DNA of 64,000 nucleotides from Corallochytrium limacisporum (Eukaryota; Opisthokonta), in NCBI GenBank assembly GCA_002811645.1, contig PDIP01000035.1:171352-235351 (forward strand), read 5' to 3'. The notes beneath the pieces were generated by a model. The model had not been told where the DNA came from. It searched no databases and saw nothing but the letters and a program-made list of their open reading frames with translations. The position numbers were made by a program, and so were the translations under genes. Below are positions 29,337 to 40,372 of the stretch, in pieces (position 1 is the stretch's first letter; every line of letters starts with the position of its first letter).

Positions 29337-29830
29337 GATTGTGTATTTGTCAAATGAGAACTAATGTAGAATGAACCCTCTGGAAAAGGTAACTGAGTAT
29401 GTGGAACATGATGACACGCAGGGTCCATGAAGTACCATCCAGTCGTCCTTGTCCCAGTTGCCATCTGAGCATGAGGAGCTCAAGAAGCAACAAACAAACA
29501 TTTGAATCAGGAAAGACTATAAAAATATCTGTGCTTTCCACGCGAAACAAAAATCAACGCAGCAAGGCTTCAACACCCTTGTTTCCGTGCCTGCAATGCG
29601 CATTTTTCATTTTGGTTGCAAAGCAAGGATACAGGGTCCCCGGGGGTTCCCTTCCCCCTCTCCCGCCCATACATTTACGTAGAGCCACTCGGTGTGCAAC
29701 CAAACCCCTCTTCCCTCCTTCCACCCTCCCAGTGCGTGCTCCGCCAACTCCCGCTGCTGCCAGCATCAGTACTCGAGCAACAACAGCAGCCACCGATGAA
29801 AAGGTAGGAGATTGAAAAAAAAATGGACGA

Positions 29831-29858
29831 GGGGGGTTTGGGGTTGGGTTGGGTTGGG
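29831..29858 (+). repeat. G-quadruplex motif with TTGGG repeats
   Basis: Five runs of three or more G are separated by TTT or TT (GGGGGG-TTT-GGGG-TT-GGG-TT-GGG-TT-GGG). This satisfies the canonical G4 pattern on the plus strand, about 500 bp upstream of the ILV2 start. It is too short to be telomeric. Confidence 0.6.
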
Positions 29859-30716
29859 CTTGAAGAAGTGCGTCCCAAATATTACGAAAAAAGAAAAAGA
29901 AACAGAAAGCCCTCTGCACCCCCCCCCTTCCCATCTCTCTCTCCCCGGTGTGTCACGTCCGACCGTTGCTTGAGCTTGGTCGATCGGTCTGACCGCCCTC
30001 TCTACCTCGGCGGTTGCGATTATTTCTTTTTTTGGGCCATTTCCATTGTGTATTTATGTGGTGAAAGTTGCGGCACATGCTTGCGTTCTTGAATTTGAGA
30101 GGGGGGGGGGCTCTGCTCGCGAAACTTGGACCTGGACAGCGGAGCCAGCAAGATATGAGAGAACAAAAAAGAACGAAAATCGACAAGGGGCGCGGGGGAG
30201 GGCCCAGAACTCCACAGAGGTGCTGCTGTCACTGAGAAACCAAAGGAACAAAATATATGGCAGGACGCCGCTTGAGGAGCGGAGAGGGAGGGCCGGCAGA
30301 CAACTCTGGTTCCAACGAAACAAAAAAAATGTCGATTTCTGTTCTGTTCCGGGGCATAACTCGAAGAAGGAAGGCAGGGGAGGGGGACCCGGACCGGAAC
30401 CAGCGGTGCATCAGCAACACGTCTTTGGCATTTCATTATTTATGACTGGTGTCGTGGACCGACATGCGTCAGAATTGTATGTAAAACATTTAGAACTATT
30501 CCAGCATCTGTAAATATTTCGAATGGATTTAATGGTCCTACGTATTTCTCTGTGCCGGGGACGGCAGGTCAGCAACTCGGCGAGCTGCTGACACGGCTCT
30601 GTTCACATGTGCTGCCCAAAGATTAGGAATGAAAAATCGAGAATGCCGCGATAAAAAAGTTTTCATTGTGCCATTCCAAGGGTCCGAGGATGAAACGGTT
30701 CGCCCCGACACGCGGA

Positions 30717-30806
30717 GAGGAAGGAGGGGGAGAGAGGGAGGAGAGGGAAACGGTGGTTAAAAGAGGCTGGCGGGGGAAGGGAACCCCGGGCACGCCCCCC
30801 CCCCCC
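30717..30806 (+). repeat. 90-bp dispersed repeat B, copy 2
   Basis: This copy matches 26988-27078 with one substitution and a one-base difference in the C-run. The flanks differ: a unique CACGCGGA precedes it, and G8 then TGAGGAACGG follows. Confidence 0.9.
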
Positions 30807-32514
30807 GGGGGGGGTGAGGAACGGGGAAAGGAAAGGGGCTATATATCAGAATCTTCAGCAGAGAGATGTCAATCGCCCGCACTAAAAAGAAATATAGCCC
30901 GAAGTCCAGTTCTCTCTAATTTTCTCTTTTAGCTCTTGTGTGTGTTTTTTTTTGTAAGGTTTGTGAGTGGCAGGCAGAGGAGAGAAAAACTTTAGGGGGG
31001 GGGACAGGTGTGGTGGCCTTTCGCCTCCTTATCCCGGCTTTCCACGCGCTTCGCCAGTAAAAAAGTCGTCAGCAAAACACACACACAGCGGGGCAAAAAT
31101 AAATACAAACAAAACGACCACGCCACACGACCAAATGCAAAGGAGTCCGGGGCGCGCGGAGAATGGACGGGAGGTGGTGGATCAAACGCTGAAGACGAGA
31201 ACAGGGAGAGAGGTGTCGGAACAGAGCAAGTAGAAATCTTGGGCGGGATGGCCAGCCAGGCTGGTCCGGTTTGTTTCATTTTTCCCCTCTTTTCTTTCCG
31301 TATTAAATGAATGAGATACCTAGGAAGGAGGAGTGGGGTAGATAGTATACCAACAAAGGAAAATTTTGAAAATGAGGCTGGAAACCCCCGGGCCGAGTTG
31401 GGGGGGGGGAGAACACCACCCCCACCCCCGGGAACGGGGACGGCCCTATTCTTCGATCCGGCGGTTGCTGTGCTCTGCCCGCAGTTCTCGGGAGAGCCCT
31501 TCTCGCCCTCCCCTCCTCCCCCCCCCCCGGCGGGGGGCCTTTGGGCTGGAAAAAAGTTCTTGGATACAGTCCCAATTGCCGTGATGCAATTGCTATGCAA
31601 TTCTTAGCCGTGTTGCGCGGCAAGAGTATCGTCACATCGCCGCAGGACCACACAGTTGATGGATTATCTCCTTAGCTGTTTAGAGGACGAGCCCGAAAAA
31701 AAAAAGAAAACCAAATTTTTCTGGTGGCGGCGATAACCCAGTCTATTTTCTACTGCCCTTGACGCGGAAAGAAGTGTGACGATCCGAAAGGTTAGGAAAA
31801 GGCAAAACTGAACCCCCTGGTCTTCCGCATGCGTGTGTGCCCGCCATAGAGCAAGTGCGGTAGTTTTTTTTAGTTTTTGTATTTTGTTTCTTTATCAATT
31901 TTATTCACGACCCTGACTTGAGAAACGGCGATTCTGTCTCTACGGCTCCAGCAACACCAAGTCTTGGTGTTGGCGATTAAACACAGGCAGTTGGTTATAG
32001 CGACCGCGACTATCTAGGGTCTCCTTGCGATCGCGAATCTTCCTTCTTCTTTCTTTTTCTTTAGTGGGCAGCAGGGGTTCACTCTTTCATTTTTCCTTTA
32101 ATGTAAGCCTTCTTTATTTCCAAGATTGCCCGGGGGACCGTAGTTTTGGTATCGCAGCGGCCCAGCGTGAACCGGGGCTTTTGACTTCAGGCCTCCCCCC
32201 CCCCCACTCTCCCGGGCCGGGGGTGGTGGTCCATTTTTCCCGAATGGAGAAGTCTGGGATGGGTAATCGACTGGTCTGCGGTGCATTGAATGACCAATTC
32301 TGAGTGCTAAATTAATGACCATTTGGAAGAGAATTATTGCATATTCAAACCAGTTACCCCTGGCGATTAAATCGGATCTCCGAGGCCATACACAACCCAA
32401 GCGCCTCGAAAAAAAAGGAAAACCCGGCCACCACCAAGAGCGGGTCCGATGATCCTCGATCTGCGTCTGTGTGTTAGCGGTGCTGCGTAGTTTGAGTACT
32501 ACAAGCAAAGGCCA

Positions 32515-32550
32515 CAGAGACAGAAGGGAGAGACAGAAGGGAGAGACAGA

Positions 32551-32583
<33 letters not shown>

Positions 32584-32584
32584 A
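32515..32584 (+). repeat. GA-rich minisatellite and GA microsatellite
   Basis: Three near-perfect 13-bp units of the type GAGAGACAGAAGG are followed by a run of GA dinucleotides. Low-complexity DNA of this kind is unstable in length. Confidence 0.85.
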
Positions 32585-33982
32585 AAGGAAGAAAGGAGCG
32601 ATCGGACACGCGGGCACACAGAAGCCAAGCCGCGACGTCAAAAAATCCGGCGGGGAAAGACTTCCTGGGCGAAGGAGAGGAGGGACCCCCCCCCTTTCCC
32701 CATCCCGCCCAACGTAGTTGTGGTGAAACCAGGAGATGGGGGACATTAACGTTTAGAATAGTAAGTACATCCATTACAGCATTTTGAGTCTTCCCTTCCC
32801 CCTTCCTCCCCGAAGGAGAGGAAGATGTCGGTGGTGTGTACAAGGAGAACTGGGAGAGAGATGCGGGAGCAGGCAGAATGTTTTTTTGACGCGTTGGAGT
32901 GGAATCGCTTTCGCTAAGGCCCCCCTTTGTACACGGCCTGCTTGAACAAAAAACACGTGGTGCACACAACCAGTGGTACTGCATTCTTAGTTGAAGGTGG
33001 TGTATACCAGTAACCTAACTGTACCACTCGTGTGGTGCATCTAGCGTGGACAAACTATCCTGACGCGCCAAGGAACGATGAAATAAAACCAGCGTTCGAT
33101 AGCCATGGAATCCTTCCAGTATGTTTAGTGCTGGCCACCAGAATTTGCCTGACTAGGCGTTGGCATACCAGGGAGGAGCCTAAGTCCTCTCCATGGTAAA
33201 CTCCGTGGATCACTACCGCTCATTATCTGAAGCATACGTAACAATCCCGAATAGTGTGGACAATTCAAATTCAAATGCAGCCTACACATGCTGATTCCAG
33301 GTGTGTGCTCTCTGTCCCCCAAAGGGGCACAACGCTCGGTCCACTGCGGGATTTGTTATTCTCCTATGGGGTGCTTCCCAGATGCGACGGATAGAAAGCC
33401 GAGGGTAGAGGTTACACACCTGCCATGCTCCTCGGCACTTTCTCTTGCAGCTCACAAAGAACTTCCTCTTTTGATGCGCGTGTTCATGTGTGTATGTGAT
33501 CCACAGATGACGCGGTCGCGTGAATACTAGATGCTGAGTGGATAATTTGACACCGATAGATTGGCACCGCCTTACGCGCCCCTCCCTCTCCACTTTCTTT
33601 TTCGCTGGGTGTCATTCTTTCGAACGCATTGTCATAGTAAACACACTGGTGAGCAAACTGCTTACTCGGGTAAGAGAGCCTCAGGGTCATACGGGGCTGC
33701 TTGATGAGGAGCCCCGGACTGCGAAAGCCACATGGGAGGCCGAGAACTGAAAGCACCATACCAGCAGCGCGCACCGGAGAACGGCTGAAGGTGGGCTGCC
33801 GGGTAAAGTTAGAAACCATCCGAAAGGCGCCGTGAGTTGCCTATTCTGCTCCTCTCATAATGGCTTACCCTTTCCAACTGTTCATGGAATGCACCAGCTA
33901 TTGGTAGCGTACGCGGGCCTGGCACATGTCTCTGTGGATGCTGATATGAAATGGATATCCTTTAATGTGATGTAATGATATT

Positions 33983-36931
33983 CTACCTGTAGGAATTCAG
34001 CAGTTGGCGGACATCAGCACGGATCTGGTCAGCATCCAGCGTTCGGAAGTACAGAATGTCACCTTCCTCCTCGATCTGTGCCTGCAGAGTCTTGATACGA
34101 TCTTCCAGGTCGGCTTTGATTTCGCGCTTCAGGGAGTTCAAGGCAGCCCTCTGCGCGCGTTCACTAACTTCCATGTCCTTCTGTTCGTGCTCCAGCGCAC
34201 GCGTGGCCATGTCCAGCTGGTCGCGATAGTAGGATGCCAGGCTCTGGGCCACATCTCGACGGTAGCGATCCGCCACGGCAGCTTCATCGAGGGCGTACTG
34301 CCGCATCTCACGAACGCGTTCGCGCTGCATTTTCAGGATATCCTCATAGAGTTGTCTGAAGAGCAACTCTTCACGACTTCGTCGTTCCATCATGCGACGG
34401 CGATGGCCAATAAGGAGATCGTCCCGGTGCTGCTTGAGTTTGATCTCCTGCCGCTTGCGCTCATAGGCGGCACGGCGGACCATCAGGTTGCTCCGTTCGC
34501 TTTCCCGCAAGTTCTTTACCCTCTGCTCTGTAGCAAGATCCTTTTCTGCCATCTTGAGGCGCTTCTCCTCTTGCTCCAGGGTCTGCTTGATGATGAGATC
34601 CTGTTGGCGGCCAGTCCGGATCTTGTCGCCAGTAGTGGAGGTGAGTTTGGCCTGCTTCTCCCGGAGAAGATCAAGCATTGCTTCTGGCACAGGCAAACCG
34701 GGAAACTCGCGCTCCAACAGTGTCTTTGGTTCCATTTCTCGCCGGAATTTCTTCGGTAGATTGGTGACGTCCTTGGGTGACTTGCGGCCGAGCAGTCTGA
34801 TGGCCCTCTCTGTGTGGTTGCCGCTCGTCCCTGGTGGTTTGCGTGTGCGGTATTCGTGCATCGGCCTCGGTGCGGGGACCATATGAGCCCGGTTGCGAGC
34901 CCGTGCGTTGCGCCACGTGCCAGGCCTTCGCTTGATCGGTTCGACCTTTGGCTGTTTGGGGGGCGGGCCCTGCACACGGAGACTGCGGTGAAAAGCATCC
35001 ATCAACATCTGGGTCACCTCCTCTTCGATGGATCGGTAGGTGTCTTCATCGTCCCTCGGCCGTGAGGTACCCCTTGTCTCTGGCTCAGGGCTCCGCGTGG
35101 GTGCCAATCGTTGAACGGTTTCAATGTACTCACGTCCCTTTTGTGTGTCCCCAAAGGGAATTCGACCGGAGGATTGCGACCTGTCCCCAGCAGCTGTGAA
35201 GGAATATTTGTCTGTTCCCTTCCGCGCTCCGGAAGAAGAGCCAAGTAGGAATTCATCATCGGCATAGTTGCGGGGGGCATCTGATTCAGCGCTGCCTACG
35301 ATCTTTTCCTTCGGTACAAAGATTTCCCTTTCGCTTGAAGGGGCACTGTCCTCACTCGAATCCTCCGTAGTCTTCGGTGGCCTACCAAAGGCGCTATCAA
35401 AAATGAAGGCTTCTTCCTGCTCTGTTTGCGATTGTGAATAGCCAAAGGGGTCGGGTTGCTTTCCCTTGTCCTTTGACCCTGCCAGTTTTTTTTGAACTTT
35501 GGTCCGTGATCCTGATTGTGCAGTTTTCTTACCCTTACGCGCAGCATCGAACTGCGATTCCAGGGCTTCCAGTTCCTGTTGCAAAGACTTTGCACGCTGC
35601 TGGAATGCAACGTATTCGGGGTCCTCGCTGGCTACGGTTTGCTCCAGAGGCTGGTACGCAATTTGACCACCTTCCTCAAAGATGCCACGTTCATCTTCTT
35701 CCTCATCTGTGGATTCACCGCTTGGTGAAGGGTGCTCCTCTGGTACAAATGGTGCCTGAGTCGTCCCAAAGGTGACTGCCCGGGTTCCCTCTGCACTGAA
35801 CATCTGCACTTCATCACCCGGACTTGCTTCGTCCAGATCCACATATTTCGACTGGTCACTCGCGCTACCAAACTCCAGACGTCGCTCCGCCCCCCTTGCC
35901 GATGTCTCGACTCCTTGCGCGAGATCCTGCCGTGAGCCAGCTGGACTCATCAGAGCTTTTGGCGACGCGCCAAACGCGCTCTGGAACCTTGGAGACTTGC
36001 TTGCAAGGGGTCGGGAGCGCACCGCTCCTTCCTCGATCTGTCCGTCGTTGTCGTCCTCTTCAGAAGGACTGTCATTTGGTCCCAATGTAGGGCTTTCTTC
36101 CCTGCGACCTTTGGAATCCTCTCGACTTGGTGACATGCCTCTTCGCTGTAGTATCTTTGCCTCTTGGGGCGACAGCGGGGGATCTAGGCCTCCGCTCCGC
36201 TCCGCCGTCTCCAGCAATTCATCCGCCATTGCATCCGCTGCCGCACGTAAGTCCTCTTCGTTCATCCGCTCAATTGAAGCCACAGTGTGCATTTTTGGCT
36301 CAGTAGTGAATGTGCTGGAACTAGCTTGGCTGGTTTCAAAGGAAAATGGTTTGACGTCCGAGGTCTTCTGAGTCTTCAACGGGCTTCTCGATACCATTTC
36401 CACGCTGTCATCGCTCTCATGGCTGTCATCGTCTCCTTTTTTCTCGATCCGCTGGTATGGCAGTGTGAATGCAGACGACGGTGACTTAGATGATGTCGCT
36501 GACTTACCTTTGGGATCCCCGACGTATTCCGAGTGCAGAGCCTCTGACTGCATTCTCACCGGAGCGCCTTCCGGCGGCCCAATCATTTTCCAGAGCAAAT
36601 GCACCAAGTCGACGAGATCACAAATCGCATTTTCGTTTCCCTCAGTCAGACTTTGCGGTTGGATGTGACCCAAAGGCATCTGAAGCAAATCCCGCTCAAG
36701 TACTCTCAGAAGCGCCCGTGCATTCATAAGCTGAAGCTCCGGCCGTGAGGTTGGATAAGAGACCCCGGGTAGCGGCTGACCAATTAATGCTTCCAAAATT
36801 TCAATAAACAGATCCACTGTGACCTCACTAGTCCTAAGAATCCGTCTTGATTCAAACCCGAACAAACTGCCACAGACTTCGTTTGCCTTCATCAGGGCGT
36901 CAACCTGACGAAGACTCCTTTGTTCTGTCAT
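33983..36931 (-). CDS. CEP95: CEP95/CCDC45-like centrosomal protein
   Basis: This 982-residue protein has the layout of CEP95. A calponin-homology-like N-terminal domain (about 15-120) contains VDLFIEILEALIGQPLPG and DLLQMPLGHIQPQSLTEGN. A long Ser/Glu/Asp-rich low-complexity middle (about 125-740) follows. The C-terminal coiled coil (about 760-982) has REELLFRQLYEDILKMQRER, SLASYYRDQLDMATRALEHE and the end motif YFRTLDADQIRADV, which align by eye with the human C-terminus (FFRELEAE). In human cells CEP95 localises to centrosomes and spindle poles; its molecular role is poorly known. The frame is open upstream to a GTG at 37048, but the first ATG is 36931. Upstream, an E2F-like half-site (37212-37222, reverse strand TTTTGGCGCGC) lies 281 bp from the start. 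Confidence 0.78.
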   Translation of the reverse strand: MTEQRSLRQVDALMKANEVCGSLFGFESRRILRTSEVTVDLFIEILEALIGQPLPGVSYPTSRPELQLMNARALLRVLERDLLQMPLGHIQPQSLTEGNENAICDLVDLVHLLWKMIGPPEGAPVRMQSEALHSEYVGDPKGKSATSSKSPSSAFTLPYQRIEKKGDDDSHESDDSVEMVSRSPLKTQKTSDVKPFSFETSQASSSTFTTEPKMHTVASIERMNEEDLRAAADAMADELLETAERSGGLDPPLSPQEAKILQRRGMSPSREDSKGRREESPTLGPNDSPSEEDDNDGQIEEGAVRSRPLASKSPRFQSAFGASPKALMSPAGSRQDLAQGVETSARGAERRLEFGSASDQSKYVDLDEASPGDEVQMFSAEGTRAVTFGTTQAPFVPEEHPSPSGESTDEEEDERGIFEEGGQIAYQPLEQTVASEDPEYVAFQQRAKSLQQELEALESQFDAARKGKKTAQSGSRTKVQKKLAGSKDKGKQPDPFGYSQSQTEQEEAFIFDSAFGRPPKTTEDSSEDSAPSSEREIFVPKEKIVGSAESDAPRNYADDEFLLGSSSGARKGTDKYSFTAAGDRSQSSGRIPFGDTQKGREYIETVQRLAPTRSPEPETRGTSRPRDDEDTYRSIEEEVTQMLMDAFHRSLRVQGPPPKQPKVEPIKRRPGTWRNARARNRAHMVPAPRPMHEYRTRKPPGTSGNHTERAIRLLGRKSPKDVTNLPKKFRREMEPKTLLEREFPGLPVPEAMLDLLREKQAKLTSTTGDKIRTGRQQDLIIKQTLEQEEKRLKMAEKDLATEQRVKNLRESERSNLMVRRAAYERKRQEIKLKQHRDDLLIGHRRRMMERRSREELLFRQLYEDILKMQRERVREMRQYALDEAAVADRYRRDVAQSLASYYRDQLDMATRALEHEQKDMEVSERAQRAALNSLKREIKADLEDRIKTLQAQIEEEGDILYFRTLDADQIRADVRQLLNSYR

Positions 36932-38066
36932 CTTTGAACGGTATTTGTTTGTCTCACCGACCACATGCCGTCTTCGGTACGTGACAATTGCAAAGCTGTC
37001 TTGAGCAGTGCCGCATCCCAGGAGAATATCTGCAACCAGGATCCTCACTGGGCCTATCTAGATAGCTGCCACTCTATGCCTATAAGCTCCACAAATCTCT
37101 CGCAGCATTCACGCCGGCGGGTCCGAACGGGAATGCCCACTTTTTGATTTGGCTTGACAGCTACTGTCCTCCGTCTCCAGCCCACCCTCTCCTTTTTCCC
37201 AATTTCCTGAAGCGCGCCAAAAGGGGACCCGACTCGCTTTGTAGTACTGAATGTAGGTCGTGTATTCTGCACAAAAAATGTTAGGGTTCAGAACCCACCT
37301 GCGTGAGGGCACGGGGCTCTGGGTGCCGAGGAGATTGAGACCCACTCTCCCCCGGCCCGGTGAGACACACACAGAGTGAGCGAGCCGGCCCCTGAAAAAA
37401 GGGGAGGATCGATCAATAATACTGAATTACAATAAGTCCGGATATTTTAAATGCTTTCTCCTTTTTTTTTTCACATCGTATCGAATGTTTGCTGAGCAAT
37501 TTCAGCGCTCGGGTCTGTGGAGGGGCCCGAAACAACTCTCAACCCTGGCCCCTTCGAATTTCCCCTGACGTTGAATTGAGAACGCCACACCCCTGGGTCG
37601 ACGTCGGCTTCCCGGAGCCAGTTCGAGAATCGGGTGGCTATATACCTATTGGTTACGTACCTAATACACTTTCTGGTGATCTCTAAGAGGTATCCGGAGA
37701 GGGTATGCGAGTTTGGAAGAACAAAGGGAGTGTCGGCCTGGATTGGGGATGAATTTCTGCGGGCCATTTACTGCGGTTTCACCGCCGACAGAAGCGTGCG
37801 AAGGACACTTCGTTTTGTACGGGGTGATGGGTTTGTGACCCGTTGAAATGCGCAGAGCACTCGCAAACACATGTCGTACAAGTCCCTAAGTATGTTTTCT
37901 TTAATTGTCACACCGTTGATTCTGAAGCTACTAAAGCATTATTAGGCCCAGAGAAGGTACACATTTCAAGAAAAGTGATTACTACGAAGCTCACAAAGGA
38001 CTTAGTATTGGCGTGTGCTGCTTTAGAACTCATAGCAAATGGAATAGAAAATACAATCTGGGATCA
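36932..38066. other. Divergent intergenic region, CEP95-like / Kazal protein
   Basis: This is presumed promoter DNA for both genes, with an E2F-like half-site at 37212-37222. The plus-strand frame of the Kazal gene is open upstream to a TTG at 38013 without an ATG. No other gene is recognisable. Confidence 0.5.
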
Positions 38067-38963
38067 ATGAAATTCGGTGTATTTGTAGCTGCAGCCCTGG
38101 TGGCATTGGCATCACGGGCTGGGGCAAGTCGTGATGGAGAGTTCATTCTCGGAGTCCAAGACTATACCTTGCACCGGTACTGTTTGGGATGGAAGGCGGA
38201 CTCTATCGACCTCCGCAAAGGCGAATGCACAGATGAACAGACGATGACTTTCGTAAGGCAACCAGACCCTAGTACTGAGCAAACTGGGCAATTTTTTAGA
38301 ATTATGGCAACAGAACAGAAAACGTGCCTGGGATATGACGTTCGGCGTGATTTGGGTCTCAACCAAGACAGTATTGCAGTCATTGCCCTCCAGGAGTGTG
38401 ACTATAACGATGACCGACAATTGTTCAGTGAGCAGTTGATCAGCGTCGATCCCGCTGACAAGCGTTCCGGCTATCTCATTCGTAACCCGCCTTTGGTAAA
38501 CGCTCGCTGTGTGGACATTAATGGCAACAGTGAACCTGCGTTCCGCACAGCTTTGCCCTTGCTGCTCTTTGAGTGCACTCAAGATGCCAACCAGGTGTTT
38601 ACTCACATTGAACCGAACTGCTTCTCCTCTTGCAGCAAAACTTATGATCCTATATGTGGCAGTGATGGCAAATCGTACTATAATACTTGTGAGTTCTTCA
38701 ATGCGCGCTGCTTTGATGCTGTGACTGGCGAGGTTACGATTGCAAGCAGTGGCCTCTGTCCTCAAGACTGCAACGTTGGGTGCGATGAGAGTGTGAACAT
38801 GACCTGTGCCATGAACAGTGAGACAGGTAAACTCGAGGAGTTCTTGAACCCTTGTTTACTAGACGCCCGTCGATGTGAGTTGGAAGGGCCGGATGGGGAC
38901 GGCACTGTGTCAATGGAAGTGACAACTTGCCCACACGTTCCTCCAACGCGGATACAATCCTAA
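38067..38963 (+). CDS. Secreted ricin-B-like plus Kazal-type protein
   Basis: This 298-residue protein begins MKFGVFVAAALVALASRAGA, a clear signal peptide. Residues about 25-190 resemble a beta-trefoil (ricin-B lectin-like) module: paired Cys, YCLGWKADSIDLRKGEC, and RCVDINGN...LPLLLFECTQDANQVFTHI, with a QxF in place of the QxW triplet. A Kazal domain follows (about 193-232) with the signature C-x(3)-YDPICGSDGKSYYNTCEF and the later Cys residues. The next Cys-rich stretch, starting CNVGCDESVNMTCAMNSETG, looks like a second, degenerate Kazal repeat. Kazal domains inhibit serine proteases, with the reactive-site region just after the second Cys. Carbohydrate binding by the trefoil is inferred. 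The protein should be extracellular. The start is set by the signal peptide. Confidence 0.8.
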   Translation: MKFGVFVAAALVALASRAGASRDGEFILGVQDYTLHRYCLGWKADSIDLRKGECTDEQTMTFVRQPDPSTEQTGQFFRIMATEQKTCLGYDVRRDLGLNQDSIAVIALQECDYNDDRQLFSEQLISVDPADKRSGYLIRNPPLVNARCVDINGNSEPAFRTALPLLLFECTQDANQVFTHIEPNCFSSCSKTYDPICGSDGKSYYNTCEFFNARCFDAVTGEVTIASSGLCPQDCNVGCDESVNMTCAMNSETGKLEEFLNPCLLDARRCELEGPDGDGTVSMEVTTCPHVPPTRIQS

Positions 38964-39241
38964 GTCAAGTCACACAGCATATTAAACCATCTTACAAAAA
39001 TTTTAACAGCATGAACCCATGTCTTTGGTATGGTGAAATTTTGTATATTCATTTGTGCTGTACTGATGTCACAATTTGTTCAAAAGCACGGTTTCGGCAC
39101 GGCCGTTTGCGTGGAAGGAGGGTGTGAATTAGCAGTTAACACTACTAAACAGAGGGGAATTTGCGTTTTCCTTCCTCATCAACGATGCAACCCACATCGC
39201 TTTCGAGAACTTCTTCCACCTCTTTTGTGTTCTCAATTCAT

Positions 39242-40372
39242 TCAGCTCTTCTTTAACGGTCCCAGGCCGAAAATGCCACGGTTGCCGTCCCGGCTTGCTG
39301 AGGCCTGGTTGGCTGCCGCCGGCTGTGTCGCATTTACAGCAGGTACTTTGCCAGCAGCTGCCTGTCCAGCCCGCCAATTCGACGATTGACCCTGCTGACC
39401 CTTTTCGTCAGCCTTCCCTTGTCCCTGGCCTGAGCCCTGTTGACCCTGCTGCAGCATGCTGGCAGCACTCTGTGCCTGCATCTGTTCGGCCTTGAGGACA
39501 GTCCAGTCAAAGATATAGTCGTAGCTGAACTTTTCCCTGCGGAACAAATTGCGTAGCAAATGCCGCAGATACAAGTAGTCCGGCTTGTCATCGAAACGAA
39601 GACAACGGCAGTAGTTGAGGTATGTCACGAATTCAGGTGGGTGTCCTTTACAGAGCTCTTCAGTCTCTGTAGAAATCTTCTTCTCACTGATCTTCTCGTA
39701 CTTCTGCTTCTTTGTCGCCGCTTTCAGACCTTGCCAAGGTAGGCTACCCCGCAAGAAATACATCAAAACATAACCTAAACTCTCCAGATCATCGCGGCGG
39801 CCCTGTTCGATACCCAAATGGGTGTTAATCGATGCATAGCGAGCGGTACCCGTTAGGTTCTTATTCTCACGGTAAGGAATGTGCTGGTGGGTTTTGGGCT
39901 CACGATAACGCTTCGCAAGGCCAAAGTCGATTATGTAGACCTGGTTCCCCTTTTTCCCAAGGCCCATAAGGAAGTTGTCCGGCTTGATGTCACGATGAAT
40001 GAAATTCTTTGAGTGCACGTACTCGATCCGTGAAATCATTTGGTCTGCGAGCAACAAGACCGTCTTCAGCGTAAATTTCCTTCCGCAGAAACAGAAGAGG
40101 TCTTCCAAACTCGGACCCAGAAGATCTAAGACCATGACGTTGTAGTCAACTTCTACGCCGAACCAGCGGACATGAGGAATTCCTGCGCCACCGGCCAAAA
40201 TTCTGTAAAGCTTTGCCTCATACTGCAGTTGAGGATGCTTGGTGCGAACGGGTTCGAGCTTGATGGCAACTTCTTCTCCGTTGCTCACATTTGTTCCCAG
40301 ATAAATATCACCGAACGAACCGCTACCGATCTTGCGACCGAGCCGGTATCTGCTACCTACGCGCAGTTCCAT
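39242..40372 (-). CDS. CSNK1: Casein kinase 1, delta/epsilon type
   Basis: This 376-residue Ser/Thr kinase has the glycine loop [13 protein letters not shown], the ATP lysine in VAIKLEP, the catalytic loop [17 protein letters not shown] in [12 protein letters not shown], and the CK1-specific SIN in place of APE ([20 protein letters not shown]). The substrate-recognition basic patch and [18 protein letters not shown] also match CK1 delta/epsilon (yeast Hrr25). The C-terminal tail after about 295 is Gln/Gly/Ala-rich and probably autoinhibitory or scaffold-binding. Such kinases act in vesicle traffic, DNA repair, spindle function and, in animals, clocks and Wnt signalling. An E2F-like half-site (40488-40499) lies 116 bp upstream of the ATG, and an ACGCGT element is at 40449-40454. 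Kinase identity is certain; the paralogue label is not. Confidence 0.95.
   Translation of the reverse strand: MELRVGSRYRLGRKIGSGSFGDIYLGTNVSNGEEVAIKLEPVRTKHPQLQYEAKLYRILAGGAGIPHVRWFGVEVDYNVMVLDLLGPSLEDLFCFCGRKFTLKTVLLLADQMISRIEYVHSKNFIHRDIKPDNFLMGLGKKGNQVYIIDFGLAKRYREPKTHQHIPYRENKNLTGTARYASINTHLGIEQGRRDDLESLGYVLMYFLRGSLPWQGLKAATKKQKYEKISEKKISTETEELCKGHPPEFVTYLNYCRCLRFDDKPDYLYLRHLLRNLFRREKFSYDYIFDWTVLKAEQMQAQSAASMLQQGQQGSGQGQGKADEKGQQGQSSNWRAGQAAAGKVPAVNATQPAAANQASASRDGNRGIFGLGPLKKS

Larger units (their letters stand above)
29337..33982. other. Long low-complexity intergenic interval upstream of ILV2
   Basis: There is no supported gene in about 4.6 kb. Contents seen: a G-quadruplex motif (29831-29858), G10 near 30101-30112, repeat B copy 2, C-run/G-run palindromes at 30795-30814 and 31518-31536, a C-run at 32195-32205, an imperfect 13-bp GA-rich minisatellite with a GA microsatellite (32515-32584), and T-, A- and G-homopolymers. 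Open frames overlap on both strands and consist of low-complexity residues, so none is called. Confidence 0.6.

Noticed and set aside
29831-29858. Interstitial telomere
   Set aside because: There are only three to four TTGGG units, with irregular flanking spacing. This is too short to call telomeric without knowing the species' telomere repeat.
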